Origin: Vigna angularis
Lineage: Eukaryota; Streptophyta; Magnoliopsida; Fabales; Fabaceae
Direction: 5' to 3'
Assembly: GCF_016808095.1 (NCBI RefSeq)
Contig: NC_068976.1
Span: forward strand, 5,923,001 to 5,987,000
Length of the DNA: 64,000 nucleotides
Shown: one piece after another, positions 46,301 to 59,320 of the stretch
Layout: each line of letters starts with the position of its first letter
How positions within the stretch are numbered: position 1 is the first letter of the stretch
The notes under the pieces: model-generated
Told to the model about the DNA's origin: nothing
The model's database searches: none
The model's input: the letters and a program-made list of their open reading frames with translations, nothing else
Position numbers and translations under genes: made by a program

Positions 46301-47770
46301 AGAAGAAGGACATCAAAAGACTATACTTCTATGGAGAATAGACTACTAATTTATTCCTTTCTCTTAAGCTTGTAAAAAAATGTGAAAACACAAGAAAACA
46401 CTAGAGGGGATGAATAATGCTATAGAGACAACCCTTGAAATTCTCACTACATTATGCCTCCTTAAAGCTAACCTGGACAGACTCCATTTCTGCGTATACA
46501 GGCCTAATAGCTTACTTCATGGAACTGCCAAACTGTGAACTATGACAGTTTTAAAGACTGCAGAAACCCCCTGACATTCTTACCTAATCCTACCATGACA
46601 CTCTCCACTCAGTCACGGCTCATTCACAAAGCAAATACACTTGACTCTCACACTCAAAAATCCTGGATCGACTGGACCACACTGCACTTGAGAGCTATAT
46701 CAAACCAGTGCATTCCAGACTCCTAACACCAGGTGAAAAATCTGTAAGCACTAGACTGCTACACTAACACTCTAAAACTACTCCCCAACCATAGGGTTGT
46801 ACTCAAAACTCCCTTATCCAACTACTCCTAATCGCAGACTACGTGAAGCCACTGCTCTGCAGCTTTTAGAAACCCTCAGTTCGTTCGTTCCAACTCATGA
46901 TATTGCATTTCAAGTTCAATTACTTAAACATACGAGACCAAAAGCATATAAAACTTTAAGCACATAGGACTAGTTAATTACCACCACAGATTTAAGGCTA
47001 TACTGCAACAGATTTAAGCCAAAAACCATAAACCGGTTTACGTTCACATCATTCACAGAATAAAATAGTATAAACCAGCATTTTAGCCACAGCAGCATAC
47101 ATGAGTGGCTCAAAGCAGCAAGAGTATAGCGTCTAATTCAGCCTACCCTGTCCTACAAACATACATTCTCAAAGGCCAAAAACAGCACTTCACCCGATTA
47201 GAATTCATATATTCACAAACCAGACTTTGTTTTAGTAAAATAGTGAATGGAAATGTGTTAAAAGCAAGCAACATTTTAGTCTGACAACTAAAGCACCCTC
47301 CATTTTCACACATAGCCCGATACATTCTACACCACAGCATACATGAAGTCTGCCCCAAGGCAGCCTATCCAGCAATTTCCAGAATTAACATAGCAATCAC
47401 ACAATGGTCATTCCTCAATTCAGACTTTTCATAGCTAATTACACCGCATTGAATATGATATATTCTAAGGAATTAATACTAACCTGGTTGCTGCCTACTG
47501 CACCTACAATTTCAACTCAATAACAGAATAATAAAACCATCTCCAACAGTACAGTTATAATTCAATTCATGGTAAGCCTAGAAGAGAAGGAAAAATAGTA
47601 TAATAACACTTTCATTACATCCAATTAAGAAATTCCGGGCAGTGAACAAAACAACATTCCGCCACAGTTCACAAAATTAAAACTCCAATTAAACATTTTA
47701 TGTACTCATCAGGAATAGAACCCAACCACTAACTCAACAAAGGATTCTCACCATTTGACTTACATATCAC
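46301..47770. repeat. Probable LTR or other repeat, family not determined
   Basis: At 46400 the phrase CACTAGAGGGGATGAATAAT again resembles the starts at 23050, 23565 and 42013. The rest is C-rich on the plus strand, with loosely repeated ACAGCATACATGA (47090, 47335). No coding frame, no clear ends. Confidence 0.35.
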
Positions 47771-48068
47771 TTGTGAAAAACATGTAATCATTTTTATTAA
47801 TTAACATAGACCACATTATAATATCACTTTCAAACATTAAATTTTTCTTAGGTCTTACATTAAACTTATTTTATTTGTTATTATTTTTTATATATACTAA
47901 TAGGTCCATGAAAACATATAAATACTTTTAATTTAACTCAATACTCATTTTATATTCAAATGTTTCTTATTGATTTGAGAGTCGAACAAGTGAACTTTCT
48001 CTTTTTTTGCAATAAAAAACTGTTATACACGTCAGCATCAGGTTCTTTCCACCTAAGATCTATCCGGC

Positions 48069-48118
<50 letters not shown>

Positions 48119-48340
48119 CGAAATTTAAGACTTTATTGAGCTCTTATGTTTTAAATAAAATCTTAATTAAAACAATCCCACCAAAGAGTGACTTAACACA
48201 AAAAATAAAACGCATAGAAACTCAATTAAATTCTTTTACCCTAACATCAATTTGTATCATTATTTTAACGAGTTGCATGGTGCGCATGAACTTCGTAGTC
48301 GACACACCACCACCACACGCATCACTGGTCCAACAATAAT
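47771..48340. other. Intergenic with a long (TA)n run
   Basis: AT-rich sequence upstream of the sigma factor gene; a (TA)n microsatellite of about 22 units lies at 48074-48117. Confidence 0.6.
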
Positions 48341-48373
48341 ATCAAAGGTTTTCATCAACCACAAATAACCAAC

Positions 48374-48379
48374 CACGTG
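48374..48379. promoter_or_regulatory. G-box upstream of the sigma factor gene
   Basis: Perfect CACGTG, with a second ACGT-core site (CCACGTCAG) at 48452-48460 and CACATGTG close by. In Arabidopsis SIG5 is induced by light through HY5 acting on such sites. Here the role is inferred from position, about 0.9 kb before the start codon and about 0.3 kb before the presumed 5' untranslated exon end. Confidence 0.55.
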
Positions 48380-48665
48380 CCCCACATGTGATCCACACTT
48401 CCTTCAAATATCTCCTCCCCCATTCCAAAAGCGCCACATTCACTTTCTTCGCCACGTCAGCGCTATCATGCCACATTCTGTCCACGCGTATCGATCGTAC
48501 AACGCTTCCTCTTCTTCTTCCACCGTCGATCTCTCTGTGATTTTTCAGACTTAAAATTGTGGACACCGAATTTTTTTCTAGAATCTCGCGTTTAACGAAA
48601 CCACAACCTCCACGCGTTCTCGTAGATTCAATCTGCGTGGACTCAGGGAAACATTGCAGTTCAAG

Positions 48666-49198
48666 GTGCTAGTAATGCTCCCTGCTACTTCACTTCATTT
48701 TTCTTTTCAACATTGTCTTTCTATGTGATTATTTACCATACAAGTATTCCCAAACAAAAGTGAAAATTCCATTGGTTTTAGAACTCATTAAGTAACATTG
48801 AATAGGTTGCGTTGATGCGAGTGTGTACGATGCGAGTCTTTCCATGTTATATTTTAGGATTGTTTCTTGATTTCTGTTAGTTAGTGCTGTTGTTTTGAAG
48901 TATTGGTGTATCAATTTCTTGTTTGAAACAATGATGACAACAAAAGAATTGAGCCTAAGACTTCGTTATGGGTTTTATATAGGTATTTCATGTGAAACCA
49001 TTTTTCTATCGTAAAATTCGTAACGGGGGATAATTAGTGTCTGATAAAACAATATCTTGGTTTTTCATTGTATTGCTGATTTTGGTTGTAATACTTATAT
49101 TGGTGCTGATGTTGATGCCACATTGATGGTTAATCAAGATGTTATGCAATTTTGTTGTAAGCAAATGTCATTGATATTGACTTTATCTGCTCTTGTAG
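48666..49198 (+). other. Intron in the 5' untranslated region of the sigma factor gene
   Basis: Donor AAG-GTGCTA at 48666 and acceptor CTCTTGTAG ending at 49198. The remaining second-exon leader (49199-49259) has an upstream ATG at 49231 followed at once by CTC TAA. Inferred from consensus only. Confidence 0.5.
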
Positions 49199-49259
49199 GA
49201 TCTCTGCATTGAAAATTTGTTTAATTTTTTATGCTCTAAACACGGTTTGGAAACCTGGC

Positions 49260-52200
49260 ATGGGAGTTGTTACTGTTTCTACCTCAGCTGCTAGGACTCC
49301 ATTAAGATTGAGTACAAAGTTTATCAGTCGTCAGCAGGCACATAAACGACTCTTAATTGTAGCTTTTAAAGGAAATAAATCGAATAAAACCACTTTGGTT
49401 TCACCTCAGGAGCAAATTCCTCTACCCGTGGAAACGGCAAAGAAACAAAGGAAAAGGATAGAAAAGAGTAATGAGTCGCTGAAGAGAGTGAGAGCTGTCT
49501 CTACTGATGAAACCTCTCCATTCACCATGGTTGTGGACTACAATGAAGCTGCAGCCAAACTTGAAAATATATATAAACTCAGCTCCGTATCTGATACTTG
49601 TGAGACGGAAGATATAGATAGTAAAACCACGAGAGTATTCCGGAGGAGGAAGAAGGTTGGTGATGAACATGATGACAGAAATGATGATCATGTGGTTAGA
49701 AACCTGAATAAGAAGGCCAAACGATTGAGTCTTGATAAAAGGATTTCATTGAAAAGGAATGCAAAGGAGAAGGTAATTGTTCAAGCTCAGAAAAAAAGAG
49801 ATGTTAATAAAGTAGAGAAAATTGATGCGCTTATCAGGGAGTATTCAGCATCAACTGATTTAGTTAGCATGGACTGGAAGAAAATGAAAATTCCGCCAGT
49901 TCTTCCTTCTTCAGAACATGCATGGTTATTTAAGTTGATGGAACCTATGAAGGTGAAATTATTTTCCTGTTTTGGTCTCCAATTCATTTTCTTTTATGAT
50001 TTTTTTCCTTCTCAAAATAGAAGTTTGTCACCTTTGATTGTTGAATGTCAAAGAACCCTCCAACCTAAAAGCTTAATCAGGAAGATAATGACTTTCAACT
50101 GATTTTGTCTTTTGTACACATACACTTCATGTGGCGTGAATGATGTACAGAGCAGAGGTTGCTCTTAACTGTATGGAAATTTAATCATGAGAATTAGTAA
50201 TCAAGGATCCACATCTTGAGCATACAGTCCAGAAAGCATTTGATGTCAAGGAATCTTTAAATTTAATAGCTTAAGATCCTGAGTGAAAATTCAAGTATTT
50301 GTGATATTAGGCTGTGTTTTTTGTGGTTCAGTCACTCCTACAAATGAGAGAAGATTTACAGGAAGCAGGGAAAGAAATTTCGGATGGTGAACTAGCAGAT
50401 GCAAATAGCACTAGCATTGTTCAAGTAAGGAAAGCTATAGAAATTGGTCAAGCTGCGAGAAACAAGCTCATAAAGGTAATATGGAATGTTCAACTCTTCT
50501 TTTAGATTGGCTTATAATAAGTCTTCAAAGATCAGTGATTTATTACGCATATATTCCTTTTACTTCTCTCTCTCTCTCTCTCTCTGCTTGTTGCTTTGTA
50601 AACGAATGGTTTAATTGTTGATTTGTTTGTTGATATTCTTTGGAATGAGTAATAGTTATATTGAGATTAATAAATCATAGTGGTATCTATTGCAGCACAA
50701 TCTCCGACTTGTATTGTTCGTGATTAACAAATATTTTCAAGATTTTGCAAGTGGCCCAAGGTTTCAAGATCTTTGTCAGGCTGGAGTTAAGGGACTTATC
50801 ACTGCAATTGATCGATTTGAGTCAAAAAGGAGACTTCAGCTATCTACATACGGTCTATTTTGGATTAGACATTCAATTGTTCGTTCCATAACCCTCTCAA
50901 GCTTCACACGTGTTCCTTTTGGACTTGACAGGGTATTCATTTTTCTTATCAATATGGTGATTCTTTTTGAAAATGGATTAGTTGATTTTAATTTTACATA
51001 GGCAGCATACTTTTTTAATTTGGCCTGAATTATATGGCAATTTCAACAAATCTGTTTTGTAGGTTGAAATTGAAAGACGGAAAGATCCAGGATTGTTTTC
51101 CTTAGGACTTGACTTGGAAGGCTTTTTTATAATTAAAATAGAATACATGAAAAAAGTTCTTGGTGTTTTTTGACCGTATCTAATTTTTGCAAAGACATTC
51201 AAAGAAAATATGTAGGTTAGGAAATTATTATAGACTTAGGAGCAGTCTTTTATAACATCTCACTTTCATTTTAAACAGGTCAGAGCAGATATTCATAGAG
51301 CAAAACTCGAGTTAACATTTGAGCACCAGAGGTCACCAACGGAAGAGGAGGTATTAAAAAGAATTGGGATCTCCCCTGAACGATATTATGATGTACTGAA
51401 GGCATCAAAACCCATTCTATCCCTGCATTCAAGACATATAACCACGCAGGAAGAGTTTATTAATGGGATTACTGATCTTGATGGTGTGGATGCTGATAAT
51501 AGGAGGCAAGTTGCTGTTCTAAGACTTGCTCTTGATGACGTGGTAAAAACTCAACTCCTTGATACCGTCCCTTTGATGATAAGTGAAATTTGATTAATGT
51601 GATAAACGTTAGTGCTTTGAATGTCCAAGTTGTGTGCTGCTTGCTATACCTTTAACTAACTATGATTTATCACATTCTTGCCACCTTAAAACACTTCCTT
51701 AGTCCTTTTTAGTGTCCGTCCTTGATATAGTAATTTTTTCACGAATACAGTGCATATAGAGGCCTAACTAACAAATAGCATAATGTACGTCAACTGAATA
51801 ATAAAAAAAGACAACAAAGATCTTACTGGAATTGTATATTTTCTCTGTGTGTTTCTCAAGGATACTATTTTTTTTCTCTTTCCGACTTTTTGGACATTAT
51901 CAACATTCAAGTACTAATTTGAACATCTACCATCATATTCAAAACTTTACATGTCATAAAAGCTTGGAGTATAGGTGCTTAAACTTTATTTGATCTTCTA
52001 CAATCCTAAAATCATAGTATGATGTTTAAAAAATTAACTGATTTTAATACGTAATAAAATAACTAGGCACATACATTAGGTTCTTCACCAGCATTAAGGA
52101 ATTTTCAACTCTAATGGGAAGGGAAGAGAATTGTGTAGTTTAAGTACCTTTCAATGCAAAGAAGTGTAATCCATTCAAATTATTTTAATGATATTCCAAG

Positions 52201-53757
52201 TTTGATTTATTACACTTGTAAACACTGGATCCTTGCAAGAGTTATCCTCACTGGACATAGAGACACCTAATACCTAGATGTCTTCTGAAGGAATCCCCAA
52301 AAATAGGTATCAAAGTGGGATCTTCCACTAAGTGACATTACCCATACAATCCATTGGATTCTAAGGTATGCGTCGTTTGAATCAATAGGAGTTAATTAAT
52401 GCAAGTATTGAACCAAGGATTAGAATCCTCTTGGCTTGGAAAGAAGAACTTGGTTCCTAACATGTGTAGGAAACCCATCTTTTATCATGCTTAAGTCATT
52501 AAAAGAGACAGAGAAGAAAAAGATGGAAAACCACATCACTTGAAATGACTCACGATAAGTGAGAAGAATCACCATTTGAATTCCAGACAACTTAAGATAA
52601 AGCTCCACAAAAGAAAGAGTATCACACTCAAAAGAGCACACAATTTTCTCTAGAATTACAGAATTTCAATTCATTCAAAAGTATTAGGCAATGCTACAAA
52701 GCCTCTTTATAAGGAGAAGTTATGCACAAAGTAAGCTAAAGAGCCAAGGTTCTGGATGATTCCTACACTAGGCGCGCATTCCACATGTGGTTCCTTCAAC
52801 TTGGCGCCTAAATTTGAATTAAAATGGTCTAGATGGTTCTTGGTTAGGCGCACCAATTGATGCTGTTTTCCTTGTCTTGCTTGGTCTTTGAAGAGCGTAG
52901 AAGCTTCCTATGGGGGCGTGTTTCAAGTGTGATGCGCCAGGATGCTTGGCAGTTCAAAGAACATAGAATCTTCAATGGACGGTGCAGTGCAAGCTATGTA
53001 TTGAATGCTCAAAATGATCTAGGTCCTTACCTCAATGGCGCCCTTCAGTAGGTTTTCGTCCCTTGTCTTTAAGGCAGTCACCACAAAGCTAGGTCAAGCC
53101 TGTTCTTGTATTATAACTCAATTAAAATATATTCTAAAATTATAAACAAACCCTAAGACTTTTAAGTCCATGAAATGTAAAAATAAGAAAATAATTTAAC
53201 AAGATCCATGACCGTGCTTCTAGTGATGAACAGTCTACTTTCCAATACATAAATAAGCGCTTAACTAATTCACTGGCAGAAATTTTATTCGTGATTCATA
53301 TTAAGAGGAAAATCAAAGTCTCTAGATTAATTTTTTATATAGTAATGAAATTTTACGACTTTTGTTTCTCATGTTTCAACTGCCTTAAATGGATCTACTT
53401 AAGTATTGAAAATGTATGATTTTGATTCTCCAAGTTTTCCTTGGAGACTAAGTTAGTCATTTTGGAAGGTTTTTTTCATGTAATGTCCTTCCAGTTAGTA
53501 AATTTTGTAAAACCATGCCATCGAATTGACATTGTCATTTGTTGGGAATTTTTTTGTAGCTTGATTCCTTGAAGCCAAAGGAAAGCTTAGTGATTAGACA
53601 GAGATATGGACTTGATGGCAAGGGTGACAGAACCTTGGGAGAAATCGCTGGGAACTTGAATATTTCAAGGGAAATGGTTCGGAAGCATGAAGTCAAGGCT
53701 CTCATGAAGCTTAAGCACCCTGCTCGGTTGGATTATCTCCGTCGCTATGTTGTATAG
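49260..53757 (+). CDS. SIG5: Plastid RNA polymerase sigma factor, SIG5/SIGE type
   Basis: Five coding exons: 49260-49952, 50332-50475, 50696-50932, 51279-51542, 53560-53757. All splice sites are GT-AG and all junctions are phase 0; the product has 511 aa, close to the Arabidopsis protein. The start [18 protein letters not shown] is typical of SIG5 and looks like an organelle transit peptide (about residues 1-45). A basic, variable N-terminal half follows. Region 2 spans about 232-350 ([49 protein letters not shown]), region 3 lies in exon 4, and region 4 is about 447-511 with the helix-turn-helix [20 protein letters not shown] (471-490). The protein guides the plastid-encoded polymerase to promoters such as the blue-light-responsive psbD promoter (known for the family). 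No lesion is seen. Intron 4 is unusually long (2017 bp) and probably holds an insertion. Confidence 0.94.
52200..53175. repeat. Probable LTR-type insertion inside intron 4 of the sigma factor gene
   Basis: The other introns are 220-379 bp; this part is distinct, less AT-rich, with several GGCGC-containing words (TAGGCGCGCATTC, TTGGCGCCTAAA, AATGGCGCCCTT). On the minus strand it has a TATA-like CCTTATAAAGAGG near 52710 followed by a T-rich, leader-like stretch, so it could be a solo LTR in minus orientation. I could not find a matching target duplication, so the ends are approximate. Confidence 0.4.
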
Positions 53758-54360
53758 TAAATTGACAAATGTATATATGCTTCTGCTGCTGTCGTTATAG
53801 TCCAAGTTACCTATAGTCATGCCCATGAAGATATATATTACGATTATTTAAACATACAAAATCAGCATTAGTCAGGTAATTTGTATATGAAGGAGTTATT
53901 TGTCATAAGAAATAACAACCTAATGCATGTTTCATGTAATTAGTTGTGTTTATAAAATTACATTCCAAATTATACAATATGTCCATCAAAGTTCCTATCT
54001 TTGTACTATGATGTAAACCAAATTGAATACTTTTTCATAAAATACAATTAAATTGTGTATTTCAGTTCTAGAATAAAAGTTTTTCAAGAAGTAAAATACA
54101 TAAATTTATGTATAAGAGATATTTAGCTTTTTATATGACGAAAGCAGGGTAGTAAAGATAGAAAATAACTTAATGTGTATTATGACGAAGTAATTTAAGA
54201 GAATAATTCATTTAATTCGAGAATTTGAAATTAATTGAAATAAAATGATTTGCTTGGATGAAGAAATTAAAAGGAAATTGAAATTGAAATTTTTTAAAAA
54301 GGTATTTCAAATAATTTAAAACGATAGAATTTGAAATTTACTAAAAAAATAAAAAAATTG
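53758..54360. other. 3' flank of the sigma factor gene
   Basis: Should contain the 3' untranslated region (first 200-300 bp) and then AT-rich spacer. No gene or repeat structure seen. Confidence 0.5.
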
Positions 54361-56650
54361 AAATTTCATATGATGAGTTCATGACTCACTATGAAGCAAT
54401 GGAAGACATTTCAAAGAGAGTGACTAGAAACATGACTATAAGGGAGACCTTTAACCTTTCTTCTTTATCTTTATTTTCTATTTCTTTATGTTGACTTTTC
54501 CTAAGTTGACTTATGTTGATTTGACTTTGGATAATTTATTGACCATAATTGACTTCACTTAAGTTGACATGTTGAGTCTTGGGTTGTTTATTCTGTAAGG
54601 TAAGTTTATGCCAAAAAAGGAGGAGGATTGCACTACTTGGAGTGGAGAAGAGTCCTAACCTTGGGGTAACTCATGATGAGGTGCATATTTGGAGAGAGGA
54701 AGAACTTAAAGTTGACATTCTCTTCTAGAAGGTCAAGGACATATACGATAGGCTTAGGGACCAAGTTAGGGTTCTATCAATTTCAAGACATCTCCTTTAA
54801 ATCTAATTTTTAGAAGCTTATTAGTTAATATTTTTAGGTGTACATCCTTTGGCTTGTATTATTGCTAACAGACCCCTTACCCTCAACTATATAACGAGCT
54901 CTTTAAGACTCTTGAAATGATTGAATATTTTTAAGTAAAAACACTATTTGACCACACCTTGTGAAAGATCTATTTTCTTAGAGTGTATTCTTTGTCAAGC
55001 CTCATCTTGAGATTATCACTCAAGTGACAACATACACCATTAATCTTAGGTTGGTGAGCTTTAATGCCCCCTAAGTAGCATGTCTTCATCCTTGAGCTCC
55101 CCACCCCTTTTCTATCTTCTATCTTTTACCATTTTTCTTCTCCTTTGTTCATTTGAAGCATGTTTATATTCGGCCATTTATGTTACTCTTGTGTTCTTGT
55201 TTTTGTTTTCATTAATTAAGCTTGTCTCCTTCTCTTGAACTCTTGGAAGTACACATTCATATCTAGATAACATTGTTATCTTAATATCCAATGGAAATAT
55301 AATTGAATCTTTGATGCTCAAGTCAATAAGAGAGTTAGAATCTTTGTAAATATCGTGTCTATCAATGTTTAAGAAAAAATATGTTGATAGGGGGAGTTAA
55401 ACCTACCCTTTATATCTATATTTTTTATGATGAACAAAAGAATGATTTTATGATTTCTTGCACAAATGGCATAACAATTGCTTTATCTTTATTGTGTTTG
55501 TGCTTGATATATGAATTCATTAATTGATAAATGAATCATGCTTTAAACAGATTGAATATATCATTTCTGGTAGAAATAATCGATTTAAGATAGTATATAA
55601 TCTATTAGATTTCTTCAGATATCATTGTATGCTTAATAGGGGCAAACTGCTCAGTAGTAATTGATTACATAACTTGTATAATCGATTAAAACTCGAAGTG
55701 ATTCCATTATCTGTTTGATAAGTGAGTTGATATGATTAAAATGGAAATTGGATTAAAAAATTATTTAAGTACATGATTAATCGATTACATAAGTTGTATA
55801 CTCGGTTAAATAAGTTTACTTTGTTCAAATCTATTTCATTTAATATCCTGAACTGTCATAATAGTCAAATAAATGTATAACTGGCTAGTGAGATTATATA
55901 ATCGATTACATGCTTAGATAACATGTTAAAATAGAAGCAAACATGTTAAAGCAGAAGGAAAAGCTTAATAGATTACATAAATTTCTTAATCGATTATAAT
56001 GCGTCAAGATTCAAAAAATCCTATAAATACGCATCTTGAGCTCTGTTTCAATTCAATTCAATTGCTATCAGTTTCATAACTAACTATTTCATTAAGTTTT
56101 GATTACAAGAGCATCCAAGAGGTGTTCTTGAAGAATCAAGTGCAAATTGGGTTACTTACACATCAAGATTCTATCAAGAAACTGGGTTGAACTGTTCTGA
56201 TTTAATCTACACCAAGAGGAGTGTAACTGGAAGATCAGGATCATCATTGACAATTTGTATTTGTCTACCTGTGCGTGTTGGCCAAGGGTTTGAGAGCTGT
56301 GAATGTTCTCAAGGATTGTAAGAGAGTGTGGGTATTCATCTCTTGTTTGCTATATTTGATTTTGAGTGTGGTGAGAAGTACATTGAGAGGGGTGTCTCTA
56401 AATTCTTGTAAACTCAATCAAATTTATAGTGGAATCCCTTCAACTAAGGTTGTTGAAGGAAGATTGGATGTAGGCTTGGCTGAACCAGTATAAATTTTGT
56501 GTTAATCTTTTTCTACCTTTTCTCTTTTATTGTTGATTCATCACTTATTGTTTTATTGATTTCAAGAAAACCGAACATTTTACAAAACATTTTAAATGAT
56601 TAATTTTTTTAAGGTAAAATCCAATTCACCCCCTCCTTGCTTGAGATATA
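54361..56650 (+). repeat. LTR retroelement remnant, copia-like LTR in the right half
   Basis: The left part (54361-55380) has no readable frame. At 55383 a purine-rich GTTGATAGGGGGAG looks like the tract before an LTR. From there to about 56640 the sequence has repeated AATCGATTA and GATTACAT words, a TATA-like CCTATAAATACGC near 56020, a transcribed-looking stretch, and ends CAATTCACCCCCTCCTTGC, a phrase typical of copia (SIRE/Maximus type) LTR ends in legumes as I recall. Ends not fixed by a target duplication. Confidence 0.5.
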
Positions 56651-57042
56651 AGGCATCTCTTTTCTAACCAAATATATTTCTCGAAGAATACTAATTATAT
56701 TTATAAGATGAACATAGATTGTGAGTCTATATTTCTATTGAAATAGTACTTACATGAAGAGTATAATCATACTATAACAAAAAATAAAATAACGATAAAT
56801 AATAACTAACATACAAAACTACTGAGATTTAGTTACAGTATATAAATGTGACCCAAATGATGTAACTCAGAAAGGCATAGGTGTGAACTACTCCATAAAA
56901 GAAACTTAAATAGTCTTATTAAAGAGTACTTTTAATATCTCTATTATTTATATATATATATATATATATATTAATAACTTATTTCTATCTTTATATTATT
57001 ACTTAACATAATAAAAATGATAACCAAAACAAAATAATAATA

Positions 57043-57096
<54 letters not shown>

Positions 57097-59320
57097 ATAT
57101 TCAAGTTTCTAGACACAATAACTTCATCAAAAATCCATATTTTTATTAATATAGTTTAAAACTTGATTTTTTCTTTACATAAACCATGAATGTTCATTAA
57201 AAATATTTTTAATATTTTTACTATATTTAAATTTTCTATACATATGTTATGTTTCATTCGCATTATACTTCATCCATAATAATATTTAAGTGCGTCGTAT
57301 AAATTTTTGAAATGTATATTTTATTCTTTATAATAAGTTTTTGATAAAATAATAGTCTTTATAAAGTAACACTATATAAGGTATATATTTTTTACACATA
57401 TAATAATATAAATTAAGAATCAATTCTTTATTCCTTTAAAAAAATATTTCTTATTTATACTGTATATAAATGTTTGATATAAATATTATAGTACAAAATA
57501 TGAACAAAAATATTGTACTATGCATAATCATTATATGTTATCTAAGTTTTGTTTTTGAAACATATATATCCTAGAAAAAAGAAGTGATACAAAATTTCAA
57601 TAGTTAAAATAATAATTCCAATAATGTTAGAATTTGAAATAATATATTGAAATTTGAAACAAATATTTGAAATGTATAATCTGAGTTTTCTTTAAGTAAC
57701 TGACTTTAATAAATATAACAATTAAATTAACTTAATTAATAGTTTAATTTAACTCTCTTTAACACTATGTAAAAATGCAAACATGTTTACTATTCAATAT
57801 TTAGTATTATAAAATACTTAGTGATTGATTATAAATACCTTGTAAATTTTAATTAATATTTCAACTAAAATATATATTAAAAGATTAATAAATATATTAA
57901 TTAACATTAGAAAGTAATATTTTAAAAAGTCCCTTTTAATGTTAATTATGTAAAATAGTATTAATTGATTTTAATTTCCCGACTCTGATGTAAATATGTT
58001 TATTATGCAATTGAAAATTATTTTATTAAGAATATCCTTATATATATATATATATATATATTAAATATAAAAATATAAATACTGCATTTTTCAGTTTATT
58101 TATTTAAAATATAAGCATAATGATTATGAGATAAATTAATTTAGTGTAAATATGATATAATACTTAATATACTTCTAAGAAGATATTATGAGATTAAAAT
58201 TTTAATGTAAATATTAATTAATAAATCTACAGTAAATAAAAATATAAATACTGCACTTTTATGTTTATTTATTTAAAATTTAGACATAATAATTATGAGA
58301 TAAACATGTTTAATTTGTATGTAACAATAATTAATTAATTTAGTGTAAATATGATATAATACTTAATATTACTTCTAAAAAGAGATTATGAGATTAACAT
58401 TTTAATGTAAATATTAATTAATAAATCTACAGTAAATATGATATGTCTAATGCATGAATACGGTTTGTTTTATTTAATTTATTTGTTGTAATTTTTATAT
58501 GATTTCATATTAGTAATCACTTTAAATCCATTAAAAATATAAGTAGATAAATATTACATTATTTTAATTTTAGATTTATTTTTGTACCATCTATTTTTAA
58601 TAATCTGTTATGAAATTTAAATGTCAATTAAATTGAAGGTTATTATTGATATTATGCTTTATTATATTATAATATTTATTTTTTTAAGACATTTGCAGGT
58701 TAAAGATAAAAAAAATACAAGCTCTGTTAGCAGGCTTTATAAGTATAAATTTGGATTTAAATTTAAAGTCATTAATATGAATAAAATTTTTAACCTTTTT
58801 TTTAGTTTTTCTATTGTTGAAACCCATAAACAATTTTCAGTTTATGTTTATTTGAAATATAATTTTGTTGATAAATAATTTGGTATTGAGTAAATCATTT
58901 TCACAACAGTGTTGCATTTTAAGAAATGAAATATTTTTATGAAGATAACCATATTTCAAGTTATGAACATAATTGTATATATGTTTTCCATTGGTTTTCG
59001 AATTTTAATTTTTAAATATTTTTTTAAAAAATTAAAACAATTATTTTATTAATATTATCTATTAAGTGATCTTTTTTTAAAATTTTTCATTTTTTTTAAT
59101 TTAACCTCTTTTTTAACTTAATAATTTTCTTAATTAGAAAGTTACTTACAAAATATATAAAAATTACTTATAATAAAATGATAAAAATTATTTATATTTA
59201 ATTTTATAATTATAATAATAACAATAATATTAATTTTATAATTTTTTATTATTATAAAATAAAATAGTATACATGCGTGTGTGTGTTTTCTAATTTATAT
59301 AAAAGAAGTAAATTATATTT
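56651..59320. other. Very AT-rich intergenic sequence with microsatellites
   Basis: No gene. A (TA)n run lies at 56949-56971, a long (AAT)n run at 57032-57094, another (TA)n at 58037-58061. A segmental tandem duplication follows (separate entry). Confidence 0.7.
58063..58437. repeat. Tandem duplication of a 175-200 bp AT-rich segment
   Basis: Copy 1 (58063-58236) and copy 2 (58237-58437) share AAATATAAATACTGCA, TAGTGTAAATATGATATAAT and AATAAATCTACAGTAAAT in the same order; copy 2 carries about 26 extra bases (ATGTTTAATTTGTATGTAAC) in the middle. Confidence 0.85.

Noticed and set aside
32948..53757. A functional cluster linking the FDM-type gene and the sigma factor
   Set aside because: They are on opposite strands, more than 11 kb apart, separated by transposons, and act in different compartments.
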